From Gordonia malaquae NBRC 108250 (GTDB lineage: Bacteria > Actinomycetota > Actinomycetes > Mycobacteriales > Mycobacteriaceae), in NCBI RefSeq assembly GCF_000344135.1, contig NZ_BAOP01000002.1:1-64000 (forward strand): a stretch of 64,000 nt of DNA. Reading direction: 5' to 3'. A program made the position numbers and the translations under genes. How positions within the stretch are numbered: the first letter of the stretch is position 1; each line of letters starts with the position of its first letter. The notes below the pieces were generated by a model, which had not been told where the DNA came from, searched no databases, and saw nothing but the letters and a program-made list of their open reading frames with translations. This document shows, piece after piece, positions 34,700-44,334 of the stretch.

Positions 34700-35542
34700 A
34701 TGGCAGACAACACCATTCCGTCCATCACCCTCAACAACGGCGTCGACATCCCGCAGCTCGGATTCGGCACGTACCAGATTCCCCCGCGCGAGACGAAGGG
34801 CGCGGTCTTGACCGCCCTGGAGGCCGGCTACCGCCACATCGACACCGCGCAGATGTACGGCAACGAGCGTGAGGTCGGCGAGGCGGTCCGCGAGTCGGGC
34901 CTGTCGCGGTCGGACGTGTTCGTCACCAGCAAGCTGAACAACAACGCCCATGATCCGGCTGTCGCTGTGGACGCCGTGGCCCGCTCGACCGACGAGCTCG
35001 GCCTGGGTCCGATCGACCTGTACCTCGTCCACTGGCCGCTGCCCGAGGTCGGCGACTTCGTCGACACGTGGCGCGCTCTCGAAGGCCAGTACCGGTCGGG
35101 CGCCCTCCGCACGATCGGTGTCTCGAACTTTCAGCAGGGGCACCTCGAGCGACTGCTCGCGAACACCGAAGTGGTCCCCGCGGTGAACCAGATCGAGGTG
35201 CATCCCTACTTCCAGCAGGCCCCGCTGCGCGCATTCAACCGCGACCACGGCATCGTCACCGAGGCGTGGGCGCCCATCGGCCAGGGCGCCGTCCTCGACG
35301 ACCCCGTGCTCGCCGAGATCGCGGGACAGGTGGCGCGCACCGTCGCACAGGTGACACTGCGGTGGCACATTCAGCGTGGCGACGTGATCTTCCCGAAGTC
35401 GTCGTCGCCAGCCCGGGCCGCCGAGAACAGCGCTCTGTTCGACTTCGAGTTGTCGGACGAGCAGGTCGCCCGGATCGACGCACTCGACGCCGACCGCAGG
35501 CTGGGCCCGGATCCCGACACCTTCAATTGGGTTCCGGCCTGA
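34700..35542 (+). CDS. Aldo/keto reductase
   Basis: A 280-residue AKR (TIM barrel, NADPH). Catalytic tetrad D48, Y53, K78, H111 is intact (H-I-D-T-A-Q-M-Y, V-T-S-K-L, L-Y-L-V-H-W-P). C-terminal cofactor motif F-P-K-S-S-S is present. Similar to 2,5-diketo-gluconate reductase-type AKR5 enzymes; substrate unknown. ATG 34700 was chosen over upstream in-frame starts because it begins the conserved N-terminal strand. Confidence 0.92.
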   Translation: MADNTIPSITLNNGVDIPQLGFGTYQIPPRETKGAVLTALEAGYRHIDTAQMYGNEREVGEAVRESGLSRSDVFVTSKLNNNAHDPAVAVDAVARSTDELGLGPIDLYLVHWPLPEVGDFVDTWRALEGQYRSGALRTIGVSNFQQGHLERLLANTEVVPAVNQIEVHPYFQQAPLRAFNRDHGIVTEAWAPIGQGAVLDDPVLAEIAGQVARTVAQVTLRWHIQRGDVIFPKSSSPARAAENSALFDFELSDEQVARIDALDADRRLGPDPDTFNWVPA

Positions 35543-35578
35543 TCGTCGCTCCCGGCGTGCGGTGCATACGATGACCGC

Positions 35579-36748
35579 ATGCGCTTCTCCCGCCGAGCCG
35601 AGGCAGTCACGCCGTTCTACGCCATGGAGTTCGGCAAGCACGCCGCCGAGTTGGAGGCGACCGGCGTCCACGTCGTGAAGTTGAACATCGGCGAGCCGGA
35701 CTTCGGTGCGCCACCCGCGTTCTTGGAAGCGATTCGTGGCCTCACCGACGGCCGTCCGCTCGCCTACACCGGCGCGCTCGGCCTTCCGGAACTGCGTGAA
35801 CGCATCGCACAGTTCAGCGGCGCGCAGTTCGGTGCACCGATCGACGCCCGTCGTGTGGTGGTCACGACGGGCGCGTCGGCAGCGCTGCTGCTGTCGTGCG
35901 CGGCGCTCATCGACCCGGGCGACGAAGTACTGGTGGGCGATCCGTCATACCCGTGCAACCGACGCTTTGCGGAGAGCTTCGGCGCGGACGTCCGCCTGCT
36001 CGGCACCGGACCGTCGTCCCGCTTCCAGCTCAGGCCGGATGACGTCGCAGATGCGTGGTCGGAGCGCACACGCGGCGTGATGATCGCGTCGCCGTCCAAT
36101 CCGACGGGCACATCGCTCGCGTACGACGACCTGCTCGATCTCTGCCGCGGCGCCGAGGACCGGGACGGGTGGCGGATCGTCGACGAGATCTACCTCGGCC
36201 TCGCCGACGGCGAGCGGCGGAGCGTCGCCGCCGACGATCCCGGCGCGATCGTGATCAACAGCTTCTCGAAGTACTTCGGGATGACGGGTTGGCGACTCGG
36301 TTGGGCGGTGCTGCCGGAGGAGATGATCCCAGTGGCCGAACGCCTCGCGCAGAATTACTACATCTGTCCGCCGACACCATCGCAGATGGCGGCGCTGACC
36401 TGCTTCGATCCGCAGACCATCGCCGAGGCGGAGGCACGTCGGAACACCTTGCACGGCCGACGAAACCTGGTCCTCGACGGTCTTCGGCGCATCGGTTTAG
36501 ACGTTCCGGTTCCCCCGGACGGCGCGTTCTACGTGTACGTCGATGTCAGTCCAACCGGCCTGACTGCTTCGGAGTTCTGCGAGCGGGCGCTCGCTTCGGC
36601 TCACGTCGCTCTGACCCCTGGCAAGGATTTCGGCGACATCGGCGCCGAACGGTACGTCCGCCTGTCCTACGCCACCGCCGAGTCCGACCTCCGCATCGGC
36701 CTCGAGCGCCTCGGGGAGTTCGTATCTGGACTGCCTGCCGCCGAGTGA
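35579..36748 (+). CDS. Class I/II pyridoxal-phosphate aminotransferase
   Basis: A 389-residue fold-type I aminotransferase. G-E-P-D-F-G near residue 40, S-N-P-T-G at about 180, and the PLP lysine K231 in I-N-S-F-S-K-Y-F-G-M-T-G-W-R are present, plus the C-terminal arginine in Y-V-R-L-S-Y. Most similar in pattern to aspartate/alanine-type transaminases of bacteria. TACGAT (35567-35572) is 6 nt before ATG: a leaderless layout. An inverted-repeat terminator follows. Confidence 0.92.
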   Translation: MRFSRRAEAVTPFYAMEFGKHAAELEATGVHVVKLNIGEPDFGAPPAFLEAIRGLTDGRPLAYTGALGLPELRERIAQFSGAQFGAPIDARRVVVTTGASAALLLSCAALIDPGDEVLVGDPSYPCNRRFAESFGADVRLLGTGPSSRFQLRPDDVADAWSERTRGVMIASPSNPTGTSLAYDDLLDLCRGAEDRDGWRIVDEIYLGLADGERRSVAADDPGAIVINSFSKYFGMTGWRLGWAVLPEEMIPVAERLAQNYYICPPTPSQMAALTCFDPQTIAEAEARRNTLHGRRNLVLDGLRRIGLDVPVPPDGAFYVYVDVSPTGLTASEFCERALASAHVALTPGKDFGDIGAERYVRLSYATAESDLRIGLERLGEFVSGLPAAE

Positions 36749-36778
36749 GCTCGGTGCACTCACGCCGGTTCTCAAGTA

Positions 36779-36837
36779 TCAGCCTCGTCATCGATGATCG
36801 AGGGAAGATTGCCCTCGGCTATCGATGACGAGGCTGA
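36779..36837. terminator. Nested inverted repeat, 17-bp outer arms
   Basis: Outer arms 36779-36795 and 36821-36837 are exact reverse complements over 17 bp; inner CGAGGG/CCCTCG (36799-36804, 36812-36817) nests within. It lies between the convergent aminotransferase and NUDIX genes and followed by CTTTT on the plus strand, so a bidirectional terminator is likely. Confidence 0.82.
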
Positions 36838-36850
36838 CTTTTGAACCACC

Positions 36851-37309
36851 TCAACGATTCTCGATCAGCCTGTCGACGAAGTCCGATTGTGCGGCGTTGA
36901 GCTTCACGCGTGCTTCCGTCGCGGAGAACCATCCCGCCCGATCCACCTCCGGAAACGTCTGCATGCGGCCCGATTTCGGCGGCCATGCCATCTCGAAGAC
37001 GTTGCTGACGATCGCGTCTGAGTCCAGATCGCCTTCGACCGCGAATCCATGCACGACCTTGCCGCTGCGAAGTCGGACCCCGCCGAGGTCGACGGTCTCG
37101 CCCTCGGGAGCGATATGCCCGGTCTCCTCAGCGAACTCGCGACGAGCGGCGCTGAGCAAGTCCTCGCCGGGCTCCACCAGGCCCTTCGGTATCGACCACG
37201 CGCCGTCGTCCTTGCGTGCGAAGAACGGTCCGCCGGGGTGCACGAGCAGCACTTCCAACTCGTGCGCACCGGTGCGATACATCAGGATTCCGGCACTCAC
37301 CTCAGGCAT
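36851..37309 (-). CDS. NUDIX hydrolase
   Basis: A 152-residue Nudix protein with box [11 protein letters not shown]2[11 protein letters not shown]-terminal S-A-G-I-L-M-Y-R and late F-E-M-A-W-P-P are typical of the YfcD/diadenosine-type subgroup acting on phosphoanhydrides, but the substrate is not decided. The start overlaps the PadR stop by 8 nt, so both are in one operon. Confidence 0.88.
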   Translation of the reverse strand: MPEVSAGILMYRTGAHELEVLLVHPGGPFFARKDDGAWSIPKGLVEPGEDLLSAARREFAEETGHIAPEGETVDLGGVRLRSGKVVHGFAVEGDLDSDAIVSNVFEMAWPPKSGRMQTFPEVDRAGWFSATEARVKLNAAQSDFVDRLIENR

Positions 37310-37865
37310 CGTCGCCCTCCCTTTCCAGAACCCGAAGCACGGTCTCGCTCCAGGCGATGTTCTCCCGCTCGAACGACAGCCCGCGCAACAGAGTCAGGTA
37401 CGGTCCCGCCACTCGCTCGTCCGCATACAGGGCGGCGTCGGACCGTCCGGCCCGATACTTCGCTTCGAGGCGTTCGTAGTGCGCCAGCTTTCGCCGCGAG
37501 GCGTCCAGTCGATCACGAACGGCGGTGCAGACGGCGACACGGTCGGCGGCGGCGACACTCTGCACCATCACCATCATCTCGTCGCGGATCGCCACCGGCT
37601 TGGCACCGTCGCGTGCGTTGGCCTCGAGTTCGGCCAGGCCCGCATCGGTGATCGTGAGCATGCGCTTGTCGGGCCTGCGCTCCTGGACGACAACCCGCGC
37701 AGACACAAGCCCGGCAGCCTCCATGCCGTCGAGTTCGCGGTAGATCTGCTGCGGCGACGCCACCCAGAACGTCGCACGTTCTGGAGTGAACTCCTTGGCG
37801 AGGTCGTAGCCCGACGACTCCCCCACGGTCAGAAGAGTCGCCAGCAACGCGTGCCGAAGTGCCAT
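37302..37865 (-). CDS. PadR family transcriptional regulator
   Basis: A 187-residue PadR/VirR regulator: winged helix with [19 protein letters not shown] and [10 protein letters not shown], then a C-terminal dimer helix region. TAATCT (37872-37877) is 6 nt before ATG, suggesting a leaderless message, and a TCAA-N4-TTGA site lies between its -10 and -35. It is divergent from the SnoaL-VOC-aroA-rsgA run and probably represses both directions. Confidence 0.88.
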   Translation of the reverse strand: MALRHALLATLLTVGESSGYDLAKEFTPERATFWVASPQQIYRELDGMEAAGLVSARVVVQERRPDKRMLTITDAGLAELEANARDGAKPVAIRDEMMVMVQSVAAADRVAVCTAVRDRLDASRRKLAHYERLEAKYRAGRSDAALYADERVAGPYLTLLRGLSFERENIAWSETVLRVLEREGDDA

Positions 37866-37878
37866 GCAACCAGATTAG

Positions 37879-37959
37879 TCAACAAATTGACGGCTGATCC
37901 CTGGACAGGCCGACAGCCGCAAGCCCATACTCGAACGGAGAAGGTAATCAATTTTTTGA
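37879..37959. promoter_or_regulatory. Two PadR-type operators, TCAA-N4-TTGA
   Basis: TCAACAAATTGA at 37879-37890 and TCAATTTTTTGA at 37948-37959 share TCAA-N4-TTGA and stand out as AT-rich in GC-rich DNA. The first overlaps the padR promoter; the second ends 3 nt before the AAGGAG of the SnoaL gene. Both are flanked by TTAG / CTAA. Their symmetric placement in the divergent spacer suggests operators for the adjacent PadR protein; binding is inferred. Confidence 0.72.
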
Positions 37960-37972
37960 CTAAGGAGCACCC

Positions 37973-38404
37973 ATGCGCGAGTTCCGCGAAGCCGTCGACG
38001 CCCGCGACCACGAGGCGATCGACCGACTCCTCGCCGACGACGTCGTCTTCACCAGCCCGGTCGCGTTCAAGCCGTACCACGGACGTCACATCACCGCCGC
38101 CATCCTGCGCGGAGTGATCCGGGTGATGGGCGACGGCTTCCACTACGTCCGCGAGTACAGCAGCGCCGACGGCCGCGATCACGCTTTGATGTTCGAGACG
38201 ACAATCGACGGAAAAGCCCTTACCGGCACCGACTTCATACACGTGAACGACGACGGCAAGATCGACGACTTCATGGTGATGGTCCGCCCACTCACCGCGG
38301 CGCAGGCCCTCGCAGAGGCCATGGGCGCCCAGTTCGAACGCATCGGTCAGGAAGCCGCAGAGGCGGCCGCTCGCCCGTCTACCGTGGACACATGGAGGTC
38401 TTGA
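37973..38404 (+). CDS. SnoaL-like (NTF2-fold) protein
   Basis: A 143-residue alpha+beta-cone protein: A-V-D-A-R-D-H-E-A-I-D-R-L-L-A-D-D-V-V-F at the start and D-F-I-H-V-N-D-D-G-K-I-D-D-F in the middle are typical of SnoaL-like isomerase/hydrolase folds. Ligand unknown. Strong AAGGAG before ATG, overlapping the second PadR operator. Overlaps the VOC gene by 13 nt. Confidence 0.85.
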   Translation: MREFREAVDARDHEAIDRLLADDVVFTSPVAFKPYHGRHITAAILRGVIRVMGDGFHYVREYSSADGRDHALMFETTIDGKALTGTDFIHVNDDGKIDDFMVMVRPLTAAQALAEAMGAQFERIGQEAAEAAARPSTVDTWRS

Positions 38405-38781
38405 CCAGCCGCATTCTGCTGACTTCATCCGATCCCGCTGCCCTCACGGACTTCTACCGCGACCGGCTCGGGCTCGCGATCGCCCGCGAATACCCGGGCG
38501 GCGTCGTGTTCCACGCCGGGACCAGCCACATCGAGATCCCCGCGCACATGCCACCGGGGCAGTCCGGCGGCGACACCCTGTGGCTGCAGGTCCGGGACAT
38601 CCGGTCCGAACGCGACCGTCTCGCGGCCGACGGAGTGCCGATCGGCTCCGAGCCGGAGACCAAACCCTGGGGGCTGGTGGAGATGTCGATCTCCGACCCG
38701 GATGGGCGGACGATCATCATCGTTGAGATCCCCGCCGATCATCCGCTGCGCCGCGACCAGAGGCCTCCCGCGCAGACGTGA
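38392..38781 (+). CDS. VOC (glyoxalase/bleomycin resistance) family protein
   Basis: A 129-residue VOC-fold protein: [21 protein letters not shown] opens the first beta-alpha-beta-beta-beta unit, and H-I-E-I-P and I-I-I-V-E-I-P are the usual metal-side strands (His and Glu ligands possible). Substrate unknown. It lies between the SnoaL gene and aroA. Confidence 0.88.
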   Translation: MEVLTSRILLTSSDPAALTDFYRDRLGLAIAREYPGGVVFHAGTSHIEIPAHMPPGQSGGDTLWLQVRDIRSERDRLAADGVPIGSEPETKPWGLVEMSISDPDGRTIIIVEIPADHPLRRDQRPPAQT

Positions 38782-38794
38782 AAGACTGGACCTC

Positions 38795-40069
38795 ATGAGC
38801 AACTGGCTGTCGCCTTATGTCACAGGATCGGTCGACGCGGTCGTCGACCTGCCCGGATCGAAGTCGATCACCAACCGCGCTCTGATCTTGGCGGCGCTCG
38901 CCGACGGCCCGTCGCGCGTCACGGGCACGCTGCGCAGCCGCGACACCGACCTGATGCTCGCAGGCCTGGCCGCACTCGGCACCGGGATCACCGCCGACCC
39001 GGCGGACCCGACCAGCGTCGAGGTGACACCAGCACCGCTGCACGGAGGCTCGGTCGACTGCGGCCTCGCAGGGACAGTGATGCGATTCCTGCCGGTCGCG
39101 GCAGCTCTCGCCACCGGCGACGCCGCGTTCGACGGTGACGAGCAGGCTCGGACCCGCCCGCTGCACACGGTTCTCGACGCCCTTCGCGACCTGGGCGTCT
39201 CGATAGACGGCGACTCGCTGCCGTTCACCGTCCACGGCACCGGCGCGGTGACAGGCGGTCCAGTCACGATCGACGCGTCGGCGTCGTCGCAGTTCGTGTC
39301 GGCGCTGCTGCTGTCCGCCGCACGCTTCACAGATGGAGTGCAGATCACGCACTCCGGTGCGCCGGTGCCGTCCATGCCGCACATCGACATGACAGTCGAC
39401 ATGCTCCGCACCGCAGGCGTGCACGTGGAAGCCACCGCCGACAACACGTCGTGGACGGTCTACCCCGGTTCGATCTCGGCCGTCGACTGGGCTATCGAAC
39501 CCGACCTCTCCAACGCCGCCGCGTTCCTCGCCGCCGCTGCTGCAACCGGCGGACGTGTCAGCGTCCCCCGCTGGCCGTCCACCACCACCCAACCGGGAGC
39601 GGAGATCGTCGGCATCCTCGAGCGGATGGGCGCCGTCGCGTCGCGCGGCGACGACGGCCTGCTCACCGTGACCGGCCCCGATGTCCTGTCGCCGATCGAC
39701 GCGGACCTGCGGGATGTCGGCGAACTGACACCGACGATCGCAGCACTCACCGCACTGGCGCACGGCACGTCGACGCTCCGCGGCATCGCGCACCTGCGCG
39801 GCCACGAGACCGACCGGCTCGCGGCCCTCACCATGGAGATCAACAGGCTCGGCGGCGACTGCCGGGAGACCGACGACGGACTCGTGATCACCGGCGTCCC
39901 GCTCCGTGCGGGCGTGTGGCAGACATACGCGGACCATCGAATGGCGACGGCGGGATCCCTGCTCGGGCTGCGGGTTCCGGGAGTCGAGATCAACAACGTC
40001 GGCACCACCGCAAAAACCCTGCCCGACTTCGTGTCGATGTGGGAGACGATGGCCGGGACTGCCTCTTGA
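38795..40069 (+). CDS. aroA: 5-enolpyruvylshikimate-3-phosphate synthase
   Basis: A 424-residue EPSP synthase joining shikimate-3-phosphate and phosphoenolpyruvate. [11 protein letters not shown] at about 20-30, [12 protein letters not shown] near 95, and R-G-H-E-T-D-R-L near 340 are the substrate-binding motifs. ATG 38795 lies 13 nt after the VOC stop. Overlaps rsgA as TTGA. Orthologue of Rv3227. Confidence 0.96.
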   Translation: MSNWLSPYVTGSVDAVVDLPGSKSITNRALILAALADGPSRVTGTLRSRDTDLMLAGLAALGTGITADPADPTSVEVTPAPLHGGSVDCGLAGTVMRFLPVAAALATGDAAFDGDEQARTRPLHTVLDALRDLGVSIDGDSLPFTVHGTGAVTGGPVTIDASASSQFVSALLLSAARFTDGVQITHSGAPVPSMPHIDMTVDMLRTAGVHVEATADNTSWTVYPGSISAVDWAIEPDLSNAAAFLAAAAATGGRVSVPRWPSTTTQPGAEIVGILERMGAVASRGDDGLLTVTGPDVLSPIDADLRDVGELTPTIAALTALAHGTSTLRGIAHLRGHETDRLAALTMEINRLGGDCRETDDGLVITGVPLRAGVWQTYADHRMATAGSLLGLRVPGVEINNVGTTAKTLPDFVSMWETMAGTAS

Positions 40070-41106
40070 GTCGGGGCGCCAAGAACAAGAGCGCTCAGGC
40101 GTACGACGAGTCGGATGTCCGCATCCGACCCGGCAAGGGCACTCGACCACGCACCAAGACACGACCCGCACACGCCGACGCCCAGACCGCGATGGTCGTG
40201 TCCGTCGACCGGGGACGGTGGGGGTGTGTGCTCGACGACGATCCAGATCGCCGGGTAGTGACCATGCGTGCCAGGGAACTCGGCCGGACCCCGATAGTCG
40301 TCGGCGACCGGGTCGGCGTGGTCGGCGACCTGTCCGGCAGACCCGACACCCTCGCCAGGATCGTCCGCGTCGAGGACCGACGAACCGTCCTCCGGCGGAC
40401 CGCGGACGACACCGACCCGTACGAACGGATCGTCGTCGGCAACGCAGACCAACTGCTGATCGTCACCGCACTCGCCGATCCGCCCCCGCGGACCGGATTC
40501 GTCGAACGCGCGCTCGCAGCGGCGTACGCCGGTGGACTGTCGCCGGTCCTCTGCCTCACCAAGTCGGATCTCGCAGCGCCCGCCGAGTTCTCGGCGCACT
40601 TCGCCGATCTCGATCTCCCCGTCATCGTCGCCGGCCGCGACGATCCGCTCGACGAGTTGTGGGAGACGCTCGACCACAAACTCACCGCCCTGATCGGGCA
40701 CTCCGGTGTGGGCAAGTCGACGCTCGTCAACCGCCTCGTGCCGGACGCCGATCGTGCGACCGGCGTCGTGTCCGGAGTCGGAAAGGGCAGGCACACGTCG
40801 ACGCAGTCCGTCGCGCTTGCACTCCCCGGCGGTCGCGGGTGGGTGGTCGACACCCCCGGCATCCGTTCATTCGGCCTCGCCCACGTGACGCCGGATCAGA
40901 TCATCGACGCTTTCGACGATCTCCGCGATGCGACAGACGACTGTCCCCGCGGATGCACCCACCTCGGTCCGCCCGCCGATCCGGAATGTGCACTCGACGC
41001 TCTCGAAGGCGCGTCGTATCGCCGTGCCATGGCAGTGCGTGAACTCCTCGCATCAGTCAGTGCGACCGGCCCGGCCGACGAGCCGCCGGTCGACGCTGCC
41101 CCCTGA
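40066..41106 (+). CDS. rsgA: Ribosome small-subunit GTPase RsgA
   Basis: A 346-residue circularly permuted GTPase that checks 30S maturation. An OB-fold precedes the G domain; motifs come in the order G4 (L-T-K-S-D), G1 (G-H-S-G-V-G-K-S-T), G3 (V-D-T-P-G). A C-terminal zinc knuckle has C-P-R-G-C-T-H and a later Cys. The start is a TTG at 40066 that overlaps the aroA stop, forcing translational coupling. Orthologue of Rv3228. Confidence 0.95.
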   Translation: MSRGAKNKSAQAYDESDVRIRPGKGTRPRTKTRPAHADAQTAMVVSVDRGRWGCVLDDDPDRRVVTMRARELGRTPIVVGDRVGVVGDLSGRPDTLARIVRVEDRRTVLRRTADDTDPYERIVVGNADQLLIVTALADPPPRTGFVERALAAAYAGGLSPVLCLTKSDLAAPAEFSAHFADLDLPVIVAGRDDPLDELWETLDHKLTALIGHSGVGKSTLVNRLVPDADRATGVVSGVGKGRHTSTQSVALALPGGRGWVVDTPGIRSFGLAHVTPDQIIDAFDDLRDATDDCPRGCTHLGPPADPECALDALEGASYRRAMAVRELLASVSATGPADEPPVDAAP

Positions 41107-41160
41107 TCAACCGCTCGCCCCTTGCCTCTCTCGTCCCGAGTGCGTAGGTTCGTCACCACG

Positions 41161-41178
41161 TGGTACGCACATGTACCA
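41161..41178. promoter_or_regulatory. Palindromic operator upstream of the P450 gene
   Basis: TGGTAC-N6-GTACCA is an 18-bp perfect dyad 22 nt before the P450 start. Its form fits a TetR-type operator, and a TetR gene follows the P450 at 42549. Binding is inferred. Confidence 0.5.
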
Positions 41179-41200
41179 TCGGGAACCGCAAAGGACGAAC

Positions 41201-42536
41201 ATGACTTCGACGCACACCGGATCCACCCGCCGTCCGCCGACCGCCCCCTTCCCGTTGCTCACCGGGACGCTCACCCTGGGATCGGGCAGCCGGGCGGCGA
41301 GGCGACATCTCCGAGAGAGGTACGGCGACGCGTACCACGTCAAGGTGGTCGGGTTGGGCGACCTCGTGGTCGTGAGCGACAAGGACCTCGCCCGCCAGGT
41401 GTACCGGGCCGATCCCACCGTGCTGCACGCCGCGAACGCCATCGGACCGGTCCTCGGCGGCCACTCTCTGTTCTCGTTCGACGAGGACAAACACCGCACC
41501 CAGCGCAAGATGCTGACGCCTCCGTTCACCGGTGCGGCACTGCGCAGGCATCACGAGGTCATGCTCGACGAGGCACGACGCGAGATCGCCACCTGGCCGG
41601 TCGGCGAGCGCTTCGCGTCACTTCCATCGATGAACGCCATCACGATGCGGGTGATCCTGCGCGCGGTCTACGGAATGAACCACGGCGGCCCCGCATTCTC
41701 CGCACTCGCCGAGGATCTCCCCCGATTCGTGCAGGTAGGGCAGGCACTCGCTCTCAGTACGTTCCTCCAGCGGGACTTCGGCCGCTTCTTCCCCCGGCGG
41801 ATCGCTCACCCGGTTCCGACGCAAGCACGCCGCGGTCATCGACGAGCTGGCCGAGCAGGCTCGGCACGATCTCGACGCGGGACGTGAACGCTCTGACATC
41901 CTGTCGATACTGGTGGCCGCCCGCAACGCCGACGGGCTACCGCTGTCTCGTGACGAACTCGTCGACAATCTGCTGGCACTGGTGATCGCCGGATACGAGA
42001 CCACGGCCGGAACGCTGGCGTGGACGCTCGAGCGCATCACTCGGCACCCAGACCTCCTGCGACGGCTTCAAGTCGAGGCACGTTCCGGCGACTCGGACGA
42101 CCTCCGCGCGGCCACCCTCGCCGAGGTGCAGCGCACCCGGCCCATCGTTCAGCAGACCCTCCGGCGCGCGATGGCGCCGTTCCCTCTCGGCGACTACCTG
42201 ATCGACGAGGGCCAGACGATCGTGGTCGACGCACGATCCATCCACGACGACGCAGCCAATCACGAACGGCCAGGCGACTTCGACCCCGATCGGTACGTCG
42301 GTTCACGCGTGGACCCGTCCACCTGGATCCCGTTCGGCGGCGGCCTGCGCCGATGCATCGGCGCGTCGTTCGCGCAGGCCGAGATGGACATCGTTCTCCG
42401 TGAAGTCCTCCGCGGGGTCGACCTCGCTCCGACGACGGCCCGGCGCGAACCCACGCGGTTCCGCGGCGTCACCTACTCCCCGGGCAGGGGCGGCGAGATC
42501 GAAGTGATCCGGCACTCGAGCCCCGACGGCGGGTAG
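41201..42536 (+). pseudogene. Cytochrome P450, frameshifted
   Basis: A P450 coding region broken by a +1 frameshift. The first frame (41201 to about 41809) holds the N-terminal part through F-G-R-F-F-P-R-R-I-A-H; the second frame, from 41811, continues R-F-R-R-K-H-A-A-V and runs to the I-helix A-G-Y-E-T-T-A-G-T, E-V-Q-R and heme loop F-G-G-G-L-R-R-C-I-G. The two pieces align end to end, with one extra C in the CCC run 41809-41811. All P450 motifs are otherwise intact, so a recent mutation or a sequencing error are both possible. AAAGGA precedes ATG 41201. Confidence 0.88.
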
Positions 42537-42548
42537 TCTCATGTCCCG

Positions 42549-43106
42549 ATGACAGACAACCGCATGCGAATCCTCGAAGCGCTCGCCGCCGAAGTCGAGG
42601 AGAGCGGCTACTCCGCGACCACCGTCGCCGACATCGTTCGTCGGGCACGGGTCTCACGTCGGACGTTCTACGAGAGCTTCCCGGATCGCGATTCCTGCTA
42701 TCTCGCCCTCGCCGATCACATCAACACGACGATGGTCGATGCGGTCGGAGCCGCATTCGACGCGGTGGCCGACGCTCCGCTCGACGACCGGGTGGAACGC
42801 GCGCTGCGAACCTTCGTCACGGTCGCGGCTGCCGCACCGGGCATCACTCTGTCCTTGCACCGCGAGCTTCCCGCGCTCGGCGCAGCCGGGATGCGTCAGC
42901 GGCGCGAGATGCTCACGCGGTTCGCCGACCTGGTCACATCGCACATCGACGGCGAATCCGCGACTCCGATCGCCGCGATGTTCCTCGTCTCCGGCTTCAA
43001 CGAGGTGATCGCCTCCGCGATCGAGGACGGGACCGACCCCGCCGCAGCGCTTCCCGCACTCCGCCGACTCGTCCTCGCGTCACTCGACGCGGACGTCGAC
43101 GACTGA
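42549..43106 (+). CDS. TetR family transcriptional regulator
   Basis: A 185-residue TetR regulator: E-S-G-Y-S-A-T-T-V-A-D-I-V-R-R-A-R-V-S-R-R-T-F-Y-E-S-F is the helix-turn-helix (about 17-45). The ligand domain is unassigned. It lies 12 nt after the P450 stop and probably forms a unit with it; TAGTCT (42534-42539) is 9 nt before ATG and could give its own short transcript. It may bind the dyad before the P450. Confidence 0.88.
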   Translation: MTDNRMRILEALAAEVEESGYSATTVADIVRRARVSRRTFYESFPDRDSCYLALADHINTTMVDAVGAAFDAVADAPLDDRVERALRTFVTVAAAAPGITLSLHRELPALGAAGMRQRREMLTRFADLVTSHIDGESATPIAAMFLVSGFNEVIASAIEDGTDPAAALPALRRLVLASLDADVDD

Positions 43107-43119
43107 CACTGCCCGGCCC

Positions 43120-44325
43120 TCACGCCTTAGCGGCGCGACGACGTTCCTTGAGGGTCGCGATCGCGGTCCGCAGACCGCGAGCACGAGGCTGAATCGAGTC
43201 GAAACGACGCTCGGACGCCGTCTCCGGAGCGTCGTCGGTGGTCGCGGTGAGCATCCAGTCGGGCAAGGCCAGCTTGTTGATCGTGCGCAGCGTCCGCAGG
43301 TACTGCATGGTGAACGACCCGGTGTTGTACGGGAGGTCGTACTTGTCGCAGAGTTCGCGGACTCGCACCGACATGTCGGCGTATCGGTTGCTCGGCAGAT
43401 CCGGGAACAAGTGGTGCTCGATCTGGTACGATAGGTTGCCGCTCATGAACGCCAGCGCCGGCCCTGCCTCGAAGTTCGCGCTGCCGAGCATCTGCCGCAG
43501 GTACCACTGTCCCTGCGTCTCGTTCTCCAGCGTCTCCATCGTGAACTTCTCGGCTCCGTCGGGGAAATGACCACAGAAGATCACGACGTACGCCCACAGG
43601 TTCCGAATGAAGTTCGCGGCGAGATTCGCCTTCAACGTGTGCACGAAGTTCGGGCCCGACGCCGCGGGGAACAGCACGTAGTCCTTGGCCATCTGGCGAC
43701 CGGCCTTGTGCACGAACTTGCGGATCTCCGGACGCGCGGTCTCCATCGGCTTGCGGCCGGCGATGACCTCCTTGAGCTCGAGGTCGTGGAGGGCGATGCC
43801 CCACTCGAAGGTCGTGGCCAGCATGATGTTGAAGAACGGCTGGAACGCGCGACGCGGCTCCCACGGCTCGTCGCGGGTCACGCGCAGGATCTTGTAGCCC
43901 ACGTCGTGATCCATGCCGAGCACGTTCGTGTACTTGTGGTGAATGTAGTTGTGCGAGTGCTTCCAATGCGGCGACGCGCACACCATGTCCCACTCCCACG
44001 TCGTGGAGTGCACCTCGGGATCGTTCATCCAGTCCCACTGGCCGTGCATCACGTTGTGGCCGAGTTCCATGTTCTCGATGATCTTGGCCGCCGACAGCGC
44101 GCCGGTGCCGAGCCACCACAGTGACCGACGGTGACTTCCGAGAAGCGCGACTCGCCCGAGGAACTCCAACCCGCGCTGGGCCGCAATCGTGCGTCGCAGG
44201 TAGCGCGCGTCGCGCTCGCCGAGACTCGATTCCACCTCCCGGCGCAGAGCGTCGAGTTCGGCGCCGAGCGCCTCGACGTCCGCGTCGGTCAGGTGTGCAT
44301 ACTCATTGATATCCGAGATCGCCAT
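43120..44325 (-). CDS. Membrane fatty-acid (acyl-CoA) desaturase, DesA3-like
   Basis: A 401-residue integral-membrane desaturase, probably Delta9 on C18-CoA as DesA3 (Rv3229c). The di-iron His boxes are H-N-V-M-H, H-S-H-N-Y-I-H-H and Q-I-E-H-H. Hydrophobic segments separate them. The next gene upstream (44335) encodes a close paralogue with a 9-nt gap, so this is a tandem pair sharing a promoter and operators. Confidence 0.93.
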   Translation of the reverse strand: MAISDINEYAHLTDADVEALGAELDALRREVESSLGERDARYLRRTIAAQRGLEFLGRVALLGSHRRSLWWLGTGALSAAKIIENMELGHNVMHGQWDWMNDPEVHSTTWEWDMVCASPHWKHSHNYIHHKYTNVLGMDHDVGYKILRVTRDEPWEPRRAFQPFFNIMLATTFEWGIALHDLELKEVIAGRKPMETARPEIRKFVHKAGRQMAKDYVLFPAASGPNFVHTLKANLAANFIRNLWAYVVIFCGHFPDGAEKFTMETLENETQGQWYLRQMLGSANFEAGPALAFMSGNLSYQIEHHLFPDLPSNRYADMSVRVRELCDKYDLPYNTGSFTMQYLRTLRTINKLALPDWMLTATTDDAPETASERRFDSIQPRARGLRTAIATLKERRRAAKA

Positions 44326-44334
44326 CAGGCCCCA

